From Astrocystis sublimbata (lineage: Eukaryota; Ascomycota; Sordariomycetes; Xylariales; Xylariaceae): DNA of 64,000 nucleotides. A program made the position numbers and the translations under genes. Location: the NCBI GenBank assembly GCA_022453515.1, contig JAJNNY010000046.1, positions 244,519 through 308,518 of the forward strand, read 5' to 3'. This document shows, one piece after another, positions 11,201-25,100 of the stretch; position 1 is the first letter of the stretch, and every line of letters begins with the position of its first letter. The notes under the pieces were generated by a model, which was not told where the DNA came from, did no database searches, and saw only the letters and a program-made list of their open reading frames with translations.

Positions 11201-14200
11201 ACCCGCACTTTTGCGGATATCATACGTATCCTCTGCTCGGCAGCGGCCTCGATCGGCAATGTCTTTGCAAGATAAGTATAGTGGATCCGTGCGGGTAGCG
11301 TACGGAGTATACACTTACAAAACAAGAGATTTAGATTTCAGATCTCGATTGGTAATTGCGTGTCTGTCTAGTCTTTTTGGAAGACGACCGACCCCTCAAT
11401 CTCGAATGTCTGTCTCAAATCTCTCCTCGCGATATGGCCTATCTGAGCTAATTAATCTGCCGTGTCTTCTTTGTCTCTGGTGTCTGAGACATTCAGGACC
11501 GGCACGTAACGCTAGCCTGAAGCAGAACCGTTTTAATCTCGGCAGTGAGTGCCGGATAGACATTCCTCCTCGAGCCAGCTGCACTTTAGTCACGATCAGG
11601 CAAGAGGGGTCCTTTGCAGATAGATTCGCGGTAGCTGATTGCATGTGAAGTGTTGATTGCGGAGCTACCTAGGAGCCGCCAGCCGCGAGCGCATCATGTG
11701 CGGTCTTGATTTCTGTATGTCTTAGATCCGCGCTGTGATAATTATCCCATGAACAATTGACCCCGCCGAGCCCGCATGCCCGCTAACTTACTTGTTAGAC
11801 TGAACCTTGATATTTCTCCGCCGGATAAGATCGCCGGAATTTGCTTTATTGTAAGGGGTAGCAAGATCACAGTGGATAGAGCTACAGGGCCAGGTAAGTA
11901 GGTAGCGACTGGGCGGCTGGGGTATCGAGCATCGCGGACCTCCACGCCATACTACATAATGACATGCCTCAGGTTCGGCTCTGAACAATGCGCTGAGCCG
12001 AATAGAGACCAATCCGCTTCTCATTTGACATGTTACGGAACACAGTATGTCGACGATGTGCCGTTGGGTATCTTAAAGTCCTCGATCTTGGGATAAGACG
12101 GGGGTATATCTCCGCAAGTATCTGGTCTAGTATTGTTGTACATACTTGGATCTCAATCAATCTGCCTACTGTGATCCGCAAGAGAGGGAGAGAACGAATA
12201 CCACCTTCTATAATTAATTAAAGCGTGATGATATCAATGCGTTCATGCGAGTCAGACACTGTGGTGCGGTCGTGTCGAGTCGAGTCGTATTGCTGTCACT
12301 GAGTGAAGGAAAGGATCGTCCATCTCCAATTCCCAGCGGGATGGTTCACAGCGCTAATTGCTACCATATCTCGGCGAACACGTCTGGCTGTTTCCACACA
12401 CCGAGGTCGCGTCGCTTGGGTCTGATATACCCCTCCCCCGAGGGTTCTTGAGCCGACTTGCTTAATGTGATAGAGTGATGGACTAATTGAGCGTTCTACT
12501 GAAGCGAATGTGAAGCGGAGAGAGGCGTTCGGTCGCTGCTGGCCCGGTCCGACTTGTTCGCCTTACGCGAAGTGACCAGTTTGCTCACAATGTTCAGCAT
12601 TAGTTCCATGCGACGGGCTCCGAAAGCTTCTGATCTAAGAATGCGTTATTGGGACAGCGAGCTCATTTTGCACGATTGGACTTGGTATATGTTTGAATAC
12701 TTGGAGTCATAGTTCGACATGCGTTCTGCGACTGCTTAGCAATTGGGCGTTCGTGGATAAGCACCTACGGATGAGCAAGAGCCAGTGCCCATGAGTGAAC
12801 CTAACATCGTCTCTCGCCAGCTAGGACTCTGGGTGGCCATTCTAGAAGCAAGTTGCAGCTCATAGTTCCGCCCCAATCTGGAGCGACCAGAACGTCACAG
12901 GAGCGCTAGAATGTGTATTAGACGCCGCACTCCTGCATCGTGGCCGCTGCCTTGATGAACCTCCATGTACCTGCGACCTTGTTACGTCTCGAAAGACAAG
13001 AGCCTAGAAAGGATATCTTGCTCAAATCTATTTTGAAAGCCGGCACTTAGTGAAGTTGTTGGTCTCGACCTGCCTCTGCGTCTGGCTTCTGCTTCCCCCA
13101 CCTTGACGAACCAACAATAAGGCCACGCTAGGCCAGCGACCTGGGCGAGCAGCAAATGAGAGTTCATCATCTGTTCCGACGATGTGTTTCGTGGGGCGAT
13201 ATGTTTTTAGACGGGCGCTTAGAAGCTAAAAATGTGACCGAAAAGTGCTGCGTTTCTAGGAGGCCATGAACCAACCCGTTCGGCCCAAGTAGGTCTTCTA
13301 TGACAATTACATCGCATGAGACAGGATTAGAACACGAGGTAGAGTTAACAATCAACGCGTTTCATTGTAAGTGCTGCACGATGTATCCAAGATGTGGATT
13401 CTGGAACTTTTGAGCGCAAGGAGGCGATGAGGCGCGAGACCGCCGCCCGGCCAAGTGTTGGTAAACAGCCGTGATGCTTTCTAGACGCTCGTGCCTCGAC
13501 TACGCCGCGCACATGGTTATCGGGTCGGAGGATTTCTTATGATTAGATCTCCATCACGGAAGTAACGCTATCATAACAGCAAGCCACCAAGGCCTTCTCA
13601 TACGTGCCCAGAACAGCTACCCCTGAACCACTACTACTGTTTAGGCTATCTTGATCCTCAGAGCTACCCCCTACGACGTTGCATCGAGGCGGCTTCCTTC
13701 GGGCGAGAGATGCGCCGCCGGAACAACGACAGGCCTACCTCGTGGCCTCGAGCGTTGTGTATCGCAAGTTATTTTACTAAACTGAAGGATCCTACGATTG
13801 TGGATAATTGACTGTGGTCGCAATAGTTGCCGGCGGCTGTACAAGGTAGGATATCTTACTCCTGCCGTATTGCCGGAGCCCATGCAAAGGGTTTATACCC
13901 TACGATGAAATCTGTTATTCGGTTTCGGTTCCGGGTCAAGCACTGAAATGTTTTTGATATCGTCAGATAGAGAAAACTGGAGTCATATCGTTATATATGA
14001 ATAATCAGGTGCCACCTACGGCCGATAGGGTCTCTCGTGCGAACCACGATGCTTGGGTAAGCATGTAAGAGTAGGTAAGTAACTGGATGAGGTAATCCTC
14101 TATGGAATTTATCATCGCGAGCCGCATAGCTAAGCATGCCATGCTGGAACCTTGCCGAGTGGACCAGGAAGTAGCACCTGCACTGCACTAATTACACTAC

Positions 14201-17200
14201 AGTGCTCCAACGTTAGACAAATATAGAAGCTTCAATATTCCTTCGAAGCTCCATTCAAAGTCCCACAGGCAGGTCTTACTCACATCAACTGCCGTGCCAT
14301 GGCCCTTGCTGGCTTCCCTTGCACGTGGCAGCGGTCAGCGAAGTCCTACCTGAACCCTCATCCCTACCTATCTCATCCCGAAAAGGGCGCGAAAAGGAAG
14401 CGATAGGTTCCCACGTGTAAGACAGTAGATGAACAAGTTTTGACAACCTCTAATAAATGCCAAGCCGCGTGGGCCAACGTCATACTTTACCTACATACTC
14501 CAATACCTTACAACACAACATATAGCATCTTACATGCCTAACCGCATATATGTCATACACATGCTACATTCCGTATAATAGTTTATACCTACATATCTTA
14601 CAGGCTTCAATCATACATATCTGCACAAACCGTATGTACACACCTCAAATACCGTACATACATATCCTGCATATTGCGGTGTGAGGCTCGTGAGACGCTC
14701 CTACAGTGGGCCACATGGCGAGGTTGTTTCGACTCCTTTCAGCGCTATATGATTATTCATATTTGCATTCACCGTACATGCATACATGTGCATATCTGCC
14801 CTACGTAAGGTCCGGGGTTAAATCCCTATCGAAAGTCCCAATCCCGGGATCGGCACGATGTGAGTACTGACAGCAGGTAGGACAGCTACCGTACCTACTT
14901 ATCCACCCGGCAGCCGAGGACTCCGCCCTTCCAAGCCACCCGGATCATAGCTTGAGACTTCTGAGACAAAGATGAAAGACATACATGCAAATAACGGCCT
15001 GACGCTAATTAGGGGCCGAGGGGACCCTCACCTGTTTCTTTGTCCTCGTCCTTGCGAGCCGCAAGTGGGTGCTGTTTTATAATCGGCACGCACGAGTTAC
15101 GTTCCGTCCGTTAGCCGCTATCGCCGATTGACAAATGACCTTTCTTGTTTTGAGGCTATGGGCTATGAGGTCAGGGCGGTGCAGTGCGGTGCCATGAAAT
15201 TAGCTATGAGGTAAGGTATCTTTTTTACGCAGATGTAGATGTATCGAGATGTATTCGTACTCGTACACTATTTCACCGTCGTCCCTGGAATAGTTAGTGC
15301 ATTTGTCGTTCACCAACAGCCGAGCCCGGCCAATCAAGTCCGGAAGCTCCAGTGCAGTGACTAGTCCCGGCACTTAGGAGATGGCTCTAATTATATGGAA
15401 TTACTTTTAAGCCCTTCTGTATATTTATAATTGGCTTCACAGTGTGGCAGACTGGGACGAGAAGTTGTTGCATGTAGATGTTTTTTCAGTTGGTTACTTT
15501 ACCTAGGAAGATGGGATCTATCTTCGATAGTAATTACATGTCACAAAAGTAGGTTGCGGAGTGGGTAACACGTTTAGCTCCTCTAATGTGGATTCCGCGT
15601 ATCCCCGTCACAGGCCGGTGACGTCTATTACAGGACATGTGTTCATCCATGCAAGTAATTATTTAAATGAGATCAGATCTGAACATCTCCGTCTTGGCAT
15701 GTTGAAGCAATGCTATGAAATAGAATTGATTTCAAAATGTCCAATCAGGGCAATGATGATTGTCAATACTGTCGCCGATATAGGGCTGTGGGGGACAACA
15801 GAGTTCTACGTTTGGGATCACATTGGTCTCTTTTTACTCAAATCCTTCTATGCATGCTGTCATTTGGTGCGTGAGACCAGGCGGGACATCCGCCAATTCA
15901 TCATAGACACCTACATACCAAACCATGCCATATTACCTACCTACATAGACTGAAACCCAGCGACGAACGTCAGCGTCGCATCGCATCGTAGGGCGGAAAG
16001 ACCCCACAACTGCCAGCTCCCGTTTTCTACCTAGCTCAGCTGGCTGGAGCCCAATCTGCTGCCCGCCCACCGTAGCTCAAGTCAGATGCAAGTGAGATTC
16101 CCAAAGTTCGCGTTCGCTTGACTTTGCACAATCGGGACTAGAGCGCGTTCGAGAAGTCTCACAGGAATATGGGGGAAGGATGCCAAGATATATCTAGGCA
16201 GGCAGGCAAGGTGGCAGGATGGGAAATAAGCACGATAGTGTATCAAGGTAAGCTCAAGGTGATGCTGGTTGCGGGCCGCCCCCAAAGCGCATCTTGCATC
16301 CATGCTCGGACACGTGTTTTGGGGGGAGGGAAAGGATGGGTTCGAAGTCTCGCCAGTCATCGGGTGGGCGTCGGCCGATCAAGCGAGTTTCGCTCGTAGG
16401 ATCTTTGCCTAGTCTAGGTGGGATTGACATAATATAGGTAATACCGACGTCGCGGATACTTGCCTATGTAATAGTGTTTTCTTATTCCGCGGTGAAGAAA
16501 AGTAGCCACCTGCACTTGACTCGGTACCGATGTGACGCTTCTTTCCACGCGGTGAGAAGGCACAATAGGGCTGGGCTGGCTCGAGAACGATACAGTCGAT
16601 GACGGCGAGGGAGCGGCACAGCAAAGAAGCTTCCATGCAGGCTTATCGTGTGCTTACGGTATTTCATTATGAGATGCTAATGAGTAATAAATCGATTGAA
16701 GGTGAGAGTGCACATGCAAGCGGAAATGAGAAGTAGGAGATTTGAGTTTGACACGCAGCACGATGAAGAATTGTTTGAGGATCAAGTGTTTGAATACTAT
16801 CTACCTAACTAATATGCGAGACTTGCAATCATGATACGATATGATACAACGTTTATCATCCTCAGATAAATTTAAATGGCATCGTGGGCCAGCCATTCAT
16901 CTGCCTCAAACCCATACTCTTGCCCTCTAGAGCAAGTGTGGTATGGTGTAGAAGGTTACATGGTATGGAGGACTTGAGTCGGGTTTCAATCTTTCTAACA
17001 TGAATGTTTCCAAACTCCAATGCTGAGGACTGTGTGAGCCTGCTTTTTGAGGTCCATCAAAGTCCCTTTGATATGATAAGGTATCCAGATAAGTGTGCGT
17101 CACTAAGAGGAACGCGGCGAATGTAAATATGAAAGAGTGACTAGCGACCATTGTGGAGGCCGCTGATGCGTCAAGATAAGAAAAGTGAAACACAAAGATA

Positions 17201-17410
17201 CAAACAACAATCGACGGTTTCTTGCGAGCCATCCTTCTAAGTGGGAGATACGCCAATGATTTTTTGTGATGCAATTGTTTTAACCCGATCGCTTGCCGAA
17301 CAAAGAACATTTGGGAGACCTCTTGGTATGTGGGATATTGGTGCCATTAACAGAAAAGGGGTATCATCGGAGACGTAATATGCGGGCGTATTAAGTGGCG
17401 GACGTGCTTC
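8256..17410. other. 9-kb gene-poor region
   Basis: No protein gene can be supported in this stretch. Open frames are short (up to ~145 codons), lack domains and many begin only at GTG or TTG. It includes the promoter of the GH47 gene at its left end. Visible structure is limited to short repeats: TAGG-type tracts (for example 8914-8924 and around 15933-15945), AT-rich stretches near 8800-8900, TACATA-rich sequence near 14480-14660, and the recurring 9-mer GTACTCGTA at 10315 and 15257. Noncoding RNAs or long regulatory regions could be present but cannot be seen from the sequence alone. Confidence 0.55.
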
Positions 17411-19095
17411 TCAAGCCATGTACGGACTGCTTCCGGGATACAGATTCTCGCCCTGCCTAGAGAGCATTTGATCGCATGCTTGTTTGGCGACGCGGGCGCT
17501 CTGTTTGTCGCTGGGGTCCCTGTTGCCACCTGTAGAGGATGTCAAGGCCTCTGGGTGTGGAGAGTCAGGCTCCGTCTTGCAAAAGGCCTCTAGGAGCATC
17601 TGATCCTCGTGGGTCGACAACTCGCGTGGTTGGCTGTTGTATTGTATGTTCACGCAGCCCACCCAAGGCTCACCCCCAGACTTTCGCCTCACGGTGCTCT
17701 TGCGCTTTCTGCGAGTTCTCTTGACTGGGTCTTTTTCATCGATCTCGTCGATGTCCATCTCGACGAGGCGCTTCGCGATGTTACCTTCGTTCCAATCCCA
17801 AAGTTGGCGGCCGCCCTTCTCTTTCATGATCTTTCGTATCTCTTGGTATCGGCGCCGCTCGTACTCTTCGTTGGCTTCTCTCAATGCTTGATCCTGTGAC
17901 GAAGTTAGATTGACGGGTTCATGATTTGTACCTGAGAGGTAATGGGGAACTCACCTCGGGCTGTGACCAAATAGCATATGATTGTATAGTGCGGATCAGC
18001 TGCATCTGAAGGTTCTCTTTGGTTTTGCGACCAAAGCGTTCCTTGTATGCCTGTTGAATGCTTTCCCACATTCCCTTTCCCTTGTCATCACTAAGCTGGC
18101 AACGTAAATCCACTAGGAACTTAGAGTCCTCGGGAGCTTTGTCGTCAAGGGTGAGGTGTCTCGGGCCAACATGTGCTGGGTGACCGGGTGCTATGCTTTG
18201 GAGCATGGGGTCCACGTTTGGGTCGTGATATCCCAGGTCACCGTTCTGGGGTACAGGGCGGCTTCTCTTCGCCTGTCGGCCATTGCGGTTTGCCCTGCTT
18301 CTTGACTTCCTTGGGTAGGTTGGGCCAAATCTCACTTCAATCTTGTCGAAATCTTGGCAGTGTTCATAGGTGTGTGCTAGGAGGGGTCGCGCGTCGGCAG
18401 GATGGAGCGGCATAGGGACTTGCGATAGAGCTGAAGGCATCGGAACGTGTGGGTGGTGCGGCATCCCATAGTTGGGCGATCTAATCAAGAGGGATGGCGA
18501 GACAGCAGAATAGAGCGCCTGAGAGGGCAGGGGAGGGTTCATTTCTTCGGCTGGGTCATGACTGGAAACACCATAAGTGCCCCAGTGGAAATGTTGCGAT
18601 GATTCGACGACTTGCTGCTCTGGAGAGTGAGATGCTTCCAATGCCTGAATGTCAATCATCTCGGCGTCCGCTGCACTAGTTGGTACTGTCATAGATGCTG
18701 ATGAGACACTCGTCATGCTAGGTGTATAAGGCCAGGGGCGGGCCGTTGTTGGCGGCGTCAGCTGCTGGGAAGCTTCGCCTTGGTGATCGTAAGTAGACAA
18801 CATCTTGTCTGACCTTTCTGCCATTGAGGGTGAGTCGGCCACTGACACAGGAGTTGGCATCGACGACTCATATGGTGGCACGGGATACGGGCTAAAAGGA
18901 GCAGCCTGAGAGTCATATCAGCATCACCTCTTCCCTTTTCTACTGCTGAGGACATAGGCTTACCGAATCATACGACTGAGTCATACCGTGTGTTGAGTAG
19001 GGTGAAGAAGATGGTCCAACAGACGAGTGTCTGCTTCCGGTTCGAGGAGATGGAACACAAGATCTATCGTCCGTATAGCCAGTCTTGGACGACAT
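17411..19095 (-). CDS. Myb/SANT-like putative transcriptional regulator
   Basis: Three exons on the minus strand: 19095-18964, 18905-17955 and 17893-17411, for 521 residues. Both introns (58 and 61 nt) are phase 0, with GTAAGC..CTCAG and GTGAGT..CACAG borders. Residues 1-295 are Ser/Pro/Thr-rich and probably disordered, with a basic patch RKSRSRANRNGRQAKRSR near 240-260. Residues about 298-410 form the conserved part: a helical stretch with Trp/Phe spacing (KGMWESIQQAYKERFGRKTK), then SYAIWSQPEDQALREA and a second helical unit ending GNIAKRLVEM. I read this as a Myb/SANT-like DNA-binding region. A very basic segment (KRTRRKRKSTVRRK, about 419-432) could be a nuclear localisation signal. Homologous proteins are, to my knowledge, widespread in Pezizomycotina but poorly characterised, so target genes are unknown. 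It is the only protein gene in about 26 kb. Gene structure is secure; the Myb-like label is moderate. Confidence 0.78.
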
Positions 19096-19872
19096 GTAGG
19101 TAGAGTCATGCATATCAATGCGAGCTTCGATTATTCGTACTTGTTGATGAGTCGTTGGCGAAGGGCAGACTTATAAGAAAGATGTTGTCTCGGAAGTACA
19201 GGGAAACATATACGAGAGCAGTGAAGATGCTATTGATAGTGATGTGCGAGTACGAGTACTTGTAATAGATGCTCTAAAAGGAAGTGGATAGGAACCCACA
19301 AGCCGAGTGACAATGGAAGAAAGGAAGTCTGCCTTTCCGGGTCGTGGCCAGTGAGGCGATGTTGAGGGACATAGACGGGTTATAAATCTTGGGAGCAGAA
19401 AGCAGTGCCTCGCAATGTGGTGAGGTCGAAGATAAGTGACCATCTAGACTTGACATAGCTTATAAGGGACCCATGCCTGTGCCCCATGCCAGACAGAGCC
19501 AGGGTTACGAGCAAAGATGTTGCCGGGGCTTTATGACCCGCCCAAGACCTCGACCGGGACCCTTGCACAGTACGAACCAGAGGCCAGCCCCCATGGCTTG
19601 TACATGTAAGTATTTGGACAGAGGTACATCGACCAGGTATCGACCCAACAGCGCGCCATCCCCTGGTAGGCTTGATCGGCCAGCGCCATCGTGAGACCCA
19701 CAGTGAGTGCCTAGGTCTTTTGCCTAGGGACCACCCGAGCGATCTACGATGGTTGATGATATCAAAGTAACCATGTACTCGTATTGCGGAGCGTTCTGCC
19801 TAGTTCCAAGGCTTCGACGGTAGAGGGAATTGTGCGTGGTTGCGCGGTCGTTCGTTACCGAGTAGCAGAGTT

Positions 19873-19917
19873 GGACGTACGAATAAGAGCTGGACGTACG
19901 AATAAGAGCTGGACGTA
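19873..19917. repeat. short tandem repeat, 19-bp unit
   Basis: The unit GGACGTACGAATAAGAGCT occurs twice in full (19873-19891 and 19892-19910), followed by a partial third copy GGACGTA. The following bases (AAGAGTTGTGCGTAAGAGT) look like further decayed copies. Confidence 0.85.
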
Positions 19918-22151
19918 AGAGTTGTGCGTAAGAGTGATACGCAATTTCCAGGTTGATGTGAGAGAGGCGGAGAGCTGTCACCGGCCAGGAAGGGACAATC
20001 AGTCATGCGCAAACCAGAACGTAACGTCGGCTCTCTGAGAGCGACCGAGTTTGGGGTAACGGGTTGCCTAGCCTCTCGTCGTGCTCTTGTTCGGTACTGT
20101 TTCGTAAGGTCGCCGAGGAGGAGACCGTGCCAATAGCAAGCTGTGTGTACGGTAGCGCTAGCATGCCCTTGCAACTCTTGCAAGGTAGACGGTAGACATG
20201 GACATCTACGATCTTAAAGGTGATAATTAGTCCATGGCAGATGCTTGAGCTCGACCGACCCAGAGATTTGGGCAAGCTGATCGCGTCGCAAGACCATTCG
20301 CCAGACTTCATCTTTTCACACCTGCCCCTGTAGAATGGTCTTATCTCGGCTGATGCCTACCTAGGTGGTCAATCAATGGGGAAAGAACAGTTAGGCGACT
20401 TGCGCAACAAATAGCTGGAGACGTATATTGCTTAGGAGCCTCGGTTCATGACGAGAGGCAGGTAGGTTTAGGGCTGCCACACATCTATTGAAGATGCCAA
20501 AGTTATTTGGAGTGTTGGAAGTAGCCTCTGTCTCTGATGTACCTATTGGGGAGTCGGGACGATGGCTTGCCGTTGAATTTGCGCATCAAGGGTGCTACAC
20601 GCAATAGTCGCATTCTCTCCCCCTCTGAATTAGAGTCGAGGAGCATCTGATGTCGCACCAAAAGTACGTAATTACCTACCTACCTCCAAAGTAGGTGACC
20701 TTACATAGTGCCTGATGGCATAGCGGGCCGGGAGGGAATTCCGTCGCAGCTGGAATCCCGCCGTGGCCCGTAGCTGAAAAGCAAACTACCCACCTTAGCT
20801 TAGGTATTTATTTTAGTGCGAACGGTCCAGCAATAAACGTGTAGGGGGGGGAGATCACCAAGGGCACTACCTAACCGACACACTCCAGTTAAGTAGAAAT
20901 CAAATACATGATTCCCACATAATGCTGGCGCAATTCCGCCGATCCCCCAGTATTGTATAACATTTTCATTCCAATTATAGTAGTTGTCACCCGCGGTTCA
21001 TTGTATCTGGCAGGAGTTTCGCAGGTCTCTGAATACATCTTCCAAGGCGAGTAAAGCACGCGAAACAAATCATTGGGGTTCAGGGCAGCACAGCGAGTGG
21101 CTCGAGTGGTATGAGTGGGTGGTGGATAAAGAGCCGAAAAGCGGGCGAAGCGGGCATTCTGGGAGCAGGGGTACGTACCGTCGCGATGGGCGTATCATAG
21201 GCCATCACGTACCGGAGCAAATCAACTTGCCCACAAAATACATAAGTAGTCTGTTGCGGGAAACTCTTATGGTCACGACTCACCAGAAACCAGCTCACGC
21301 CTCCAGCTGGGGGCTGTAGCCTGTACTCGTAACGGAAACAGATGGCTTTCGTTTTTGGCCCGCGCCCCGGAGCCGAGGGAGGAAACCGGTTCCGGAACTG
21401 GATAGAGCAGGTGGAACGACCAATGGCGACGAACTGGTGGGACCAGTAGTCTCAGTACCAAATGACCCATTCTACCGTTTCAATTTCAATTTTCCGTGCG
21501 CGGACAAGGCATCATCATCTACTCGTATCTTATCAGAGACACTTGTCAAGCCGGAAGAGCTTGGTTGCGGGGCGGGAATGGGACGGGCCTGGGAGGCAGT
21601 ACAGGCAGGCAGTACAAGCACCACGACCGATTAGTGCGATTATGTCAAAAAAGAGATGCGGAGTTAAAAAAAAGCGTCCGTCGGCATTGGCATTGTCCCC
21701 TTACTTACGAGATCAACCCGCCCTTCTGGATGAGTGAAAGACCGGTGCGTGGCTGTGAGAGAGTCGATGACGAGAGACGAAAGAGCGGAGCGATAGACAC
21801 AGACGGGTTGCATCGCACCCGGCAACTAGAGTACGATGAGTGTGTGTGTGTGATGTGCGTGATGTGCGAGACGTGCCGGGGGGAGTCGTGAGCGCCCGCC
21901 TCCTGGTTGCTTCAGTGTTGCGCCAGTCAGGTTGCAGCCTCCGTCCCGACAGACTGGATCGGGCATGCAAATGAGATATTTGCATTTGCATTTGCGGTGG
22001 GCGGTGGGCGGCTGCCGCGGAAACATGGCTCGCCCGCTTAATCAAGACCTGGCAACCTGGGTAGCCTGCTAGACGGATGGGGCTATGTAGGGAACGTATG
22101 GACGAGATAGGAAACCAGAAGACAGACCACACATAGACATAACGGATGCGC

Positions 22152-22176
22152 CGACATGCTCTGCGAGAGCATGTCG
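22152..22176. repeat. perfect inverted repeat (11-bp arms, 3-bp loop)
   Basis: CGACATGCTCT and its exact reverse complement AGAGCATGTCG flank GCG. It lies in noncoding DNA ~3 kb upstream of the Myb-like gene. It could form a hairpin in RNA or be a dyad protein-binding site; no neighbouring gene supports either reading. Confidence 0.8.
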
Positions 22177-25100
22177 TCGTGCCAATCTGCCGTGACGGTG
22201 AGCGCGGTGCAAGACAAAGTAAGCAAGCAAGGAGGTAGGCAAACGCGAAATCAGATGACAGTGTGCCACAGGGTAGGTAGCTTGGAGAAAGCGACATGAC
22301 TTGGTAAATTGTCTGTGTGTGGTGTTGAAGCGAATCCTGCGAGGCCGGATAGCAACGGTTGACCCAACCAACCCGGACACCCTGACGTCCTGAACCCCAT
22401 CACGTCACGGATCTACTGTGTAGGGCAATGACGAGAGAGAGAAGTACGTACATATCCCCCAGACGATCTATCCGTAATGAGGTGCCGCAGAAACTCCCTT
22501 GCATCTATCAATCGTACACTGCACAACATTGGCCAGGGATCGATGTAAATAAATTTGCGATGCATAATGCGAATGATTCTATTAGCTTGAGCCTAGTGCC
22601 CAGTGTACCTAGGTAGGTAGGGAAGCGCAGGTGGGAAGGCTCGGTAGCTACAGGCGAACAGGTCGATACCTGCCTGGATGCGGCCAGTACGACGGATCCC
22701 GGACCCACACAGTGTTCGCAAACAGGGAGCCAGCAAGGGCCTTTCGTCTTGTCCTGGGTCTTTCCTGGGGTGTGCGACAAGGGCGCCTCTTAGCGGCTAC
22801 GGGAGCAAGCGCTCATTGGGTACCGACAGGTTGGTAACCAATGGCATACCGGTAAGATATTTGTCATTATGCCCTAAGGTCGCTGCCCCATTTCCCATTC
22901 ACACTACTCGTACCTACCTAAACCACTAAGGTCCTCTAGGTACCCAAGGCAAAGCAGGCAGTGGACTGGCTCGACTGGCACTGCGCGAGGCAGCTACCTA
23001 AGATACAACTTCCTCTTGCTGTTTCTGCTGCACTGTCACGGCCGAGGCATCGGCAAGCAATAAACCCCACGCGGATCGCTGGAACTCGCTGCTGGTCTAG
23101 CAAGGTGGGCATGGGCATCAACCTACTTGCCTACTGCTTGGCACCGAGGCCCCCCATCCATACTTGCAACCTATACTACTTCCGAACCTATAGCTATACC
23201 CAGATGGTGATACTCGGTTCTTTGTGCGTAATTGCACCTAATGCCGCAAACTGTCCGAGAAGCACGTAACGGCTCCCCTATGGGGGCTAGCCCGACCTTT
23301 GAGCTCTTGGGCAATAGTGCAAAATAGATGGAGATTCCCATGATGGTCCGGTGGCTCGGTTGCTATGGTACATCTTTGTGACAAGCCCACTGCCGACCGA
23401 TGACAACGAAAACCTGATTGAGTGCTGACGTCTCCCCAGGCCAGGCACCGGTACAAACTGCATTGTCCTCTATTGACAACCGTGCTTCGCATCCTTGGCT
23501 CAAGTAAGGCAGACAGACGGGTCAACGCAAAGTCCCTCTCTGGATCGTTCTCTCGCTGTTAGCGTTGATCGCTAATACTACCCGTATATCCATGTGAATG
23601 GTCAAGGTCCGGAGCACGTCGCATCGGCCCGCTCAAGAATCCTCGAGGCAAATTAGCTTCAGTCCACAAGAGCCCAGAGCTAGATACTTTGGCTCCTTGA
23701 TTTTGTTTTTCATGTTGGCTCTGCTTGTATACATCATATTACTCCGTATCAGGATACTGTTGAACTGACGAGGCGATTGACCCCATGTTCGATCTTTGTG
23801 TATAATTACCGAAGCCCTTGGACCATGGGCTCCTGGTTAGTGGCCGATTCTACTTCCTCGAAGGCTTTTCTGCGCATTCATATGATGAATCAAACTAATA
23901 TAGCGTTAGTATAGTGGTGGCGACTAACATCCGCGCGTCTGTTGGCACTGCCGTGGTTTAATTGGCCGTCCTGTTAATTCGACAGCCGTTCCATGAGTCA
24001 AACAGACGCATCACGATACTCGATCCTTTGACATTGCAGCTAACAGCTAATACCTATGACTCTGTGATCCGTACTCGTACATGTACACATGTCCACCGAG
24101 TCCCCAGCAAGCCCATCTACGGGGCACCGATGCCCCCTTGTCCTCCCACTGGAAGTCTCAGTTCGTCACGGCAGCTTCAGCAGGATCACACCTCCTTCAG
24201 GTATAGAACCGACTTTGTACTCAACTGTTCCGGGAGGAGGTGTGACTCTACCGGCACACCGTGAAAATATACATCAGATCTACTTCGGGTAGCCACACCA
24301 CTCTTATCAGCCCTACAAAGCCAAGGCTTTCCAAACATGCATGCAAGCGCCCAGTAAATCCATCTGCAGCATATCAGCCAGGGGATCCGAGGCTCCTGCT
24401 TCCTCTTCTGGTTACATTCTTGCCCCTATCCTGCCCATGCGGATGTAACCGAGGGCTTACAGGCCGTTTCGTGGGAAGTGATCCAAGACGCCCGGCCAAT
24501 GATTGTATGGACAGCTCTCTCCACAGTCTTGAGAATCACAAAACGTTGCCCTGCACGTGTGTTGGGGCGGCAACCGAATCCTATTTTGGACCCGAACCCT
24601 AAGCACTAATTATACCCTTGGACATCGATCACGAAATAGTTTTGAAGAACCATCTCACAACCATGGAGCTGTACTCCCGATATTGATTACTTGTTATGAG
24701 AATCCTTGACGGGACGTGGCATGATGTGCTACAAGAAGTGTCAATAAAGTTTAATGTACGATCTACACATTTATGTTAGTACTAATCACAGAGCAAGACT
24801 ATCCAATCCAACCTTATGAGTAATACAAAGCCTCGAATTTGCAAACCAATGTTTTCATTATTTCACTCCTAAATTGTGGATCTCGAGTCTGAATAATCCC
24901 GCGGTGCAGCACCTGGGTAGATCATGTTGGATAGCACAGGGGCTCTGCAGCTCTAAGCGCTTCATATTAGTTGAATTAATAAACGAACCTCGTGAATGTT
25001 GCATGGACATTAGGAACAGGTCAACAAAAGGACGTCCCGTTCTTCCGTTATTTGAAATTCGAATGCAGTTTATAATTAGCAAATTTGCCACACATAGTCG

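Noticed and set aside
15561..15953. 130-codon open frame (+) in the desert
   Set aside because: It starts at GTG, has no domain or splice-supported extension, and the residue pattern is not convincing.
21713..22297. 194-codon open frame (-) in the desert
   Set aside because: Arg/Ser/His-rich low-complexity translation with overlapping frames on the other strand; no family features.
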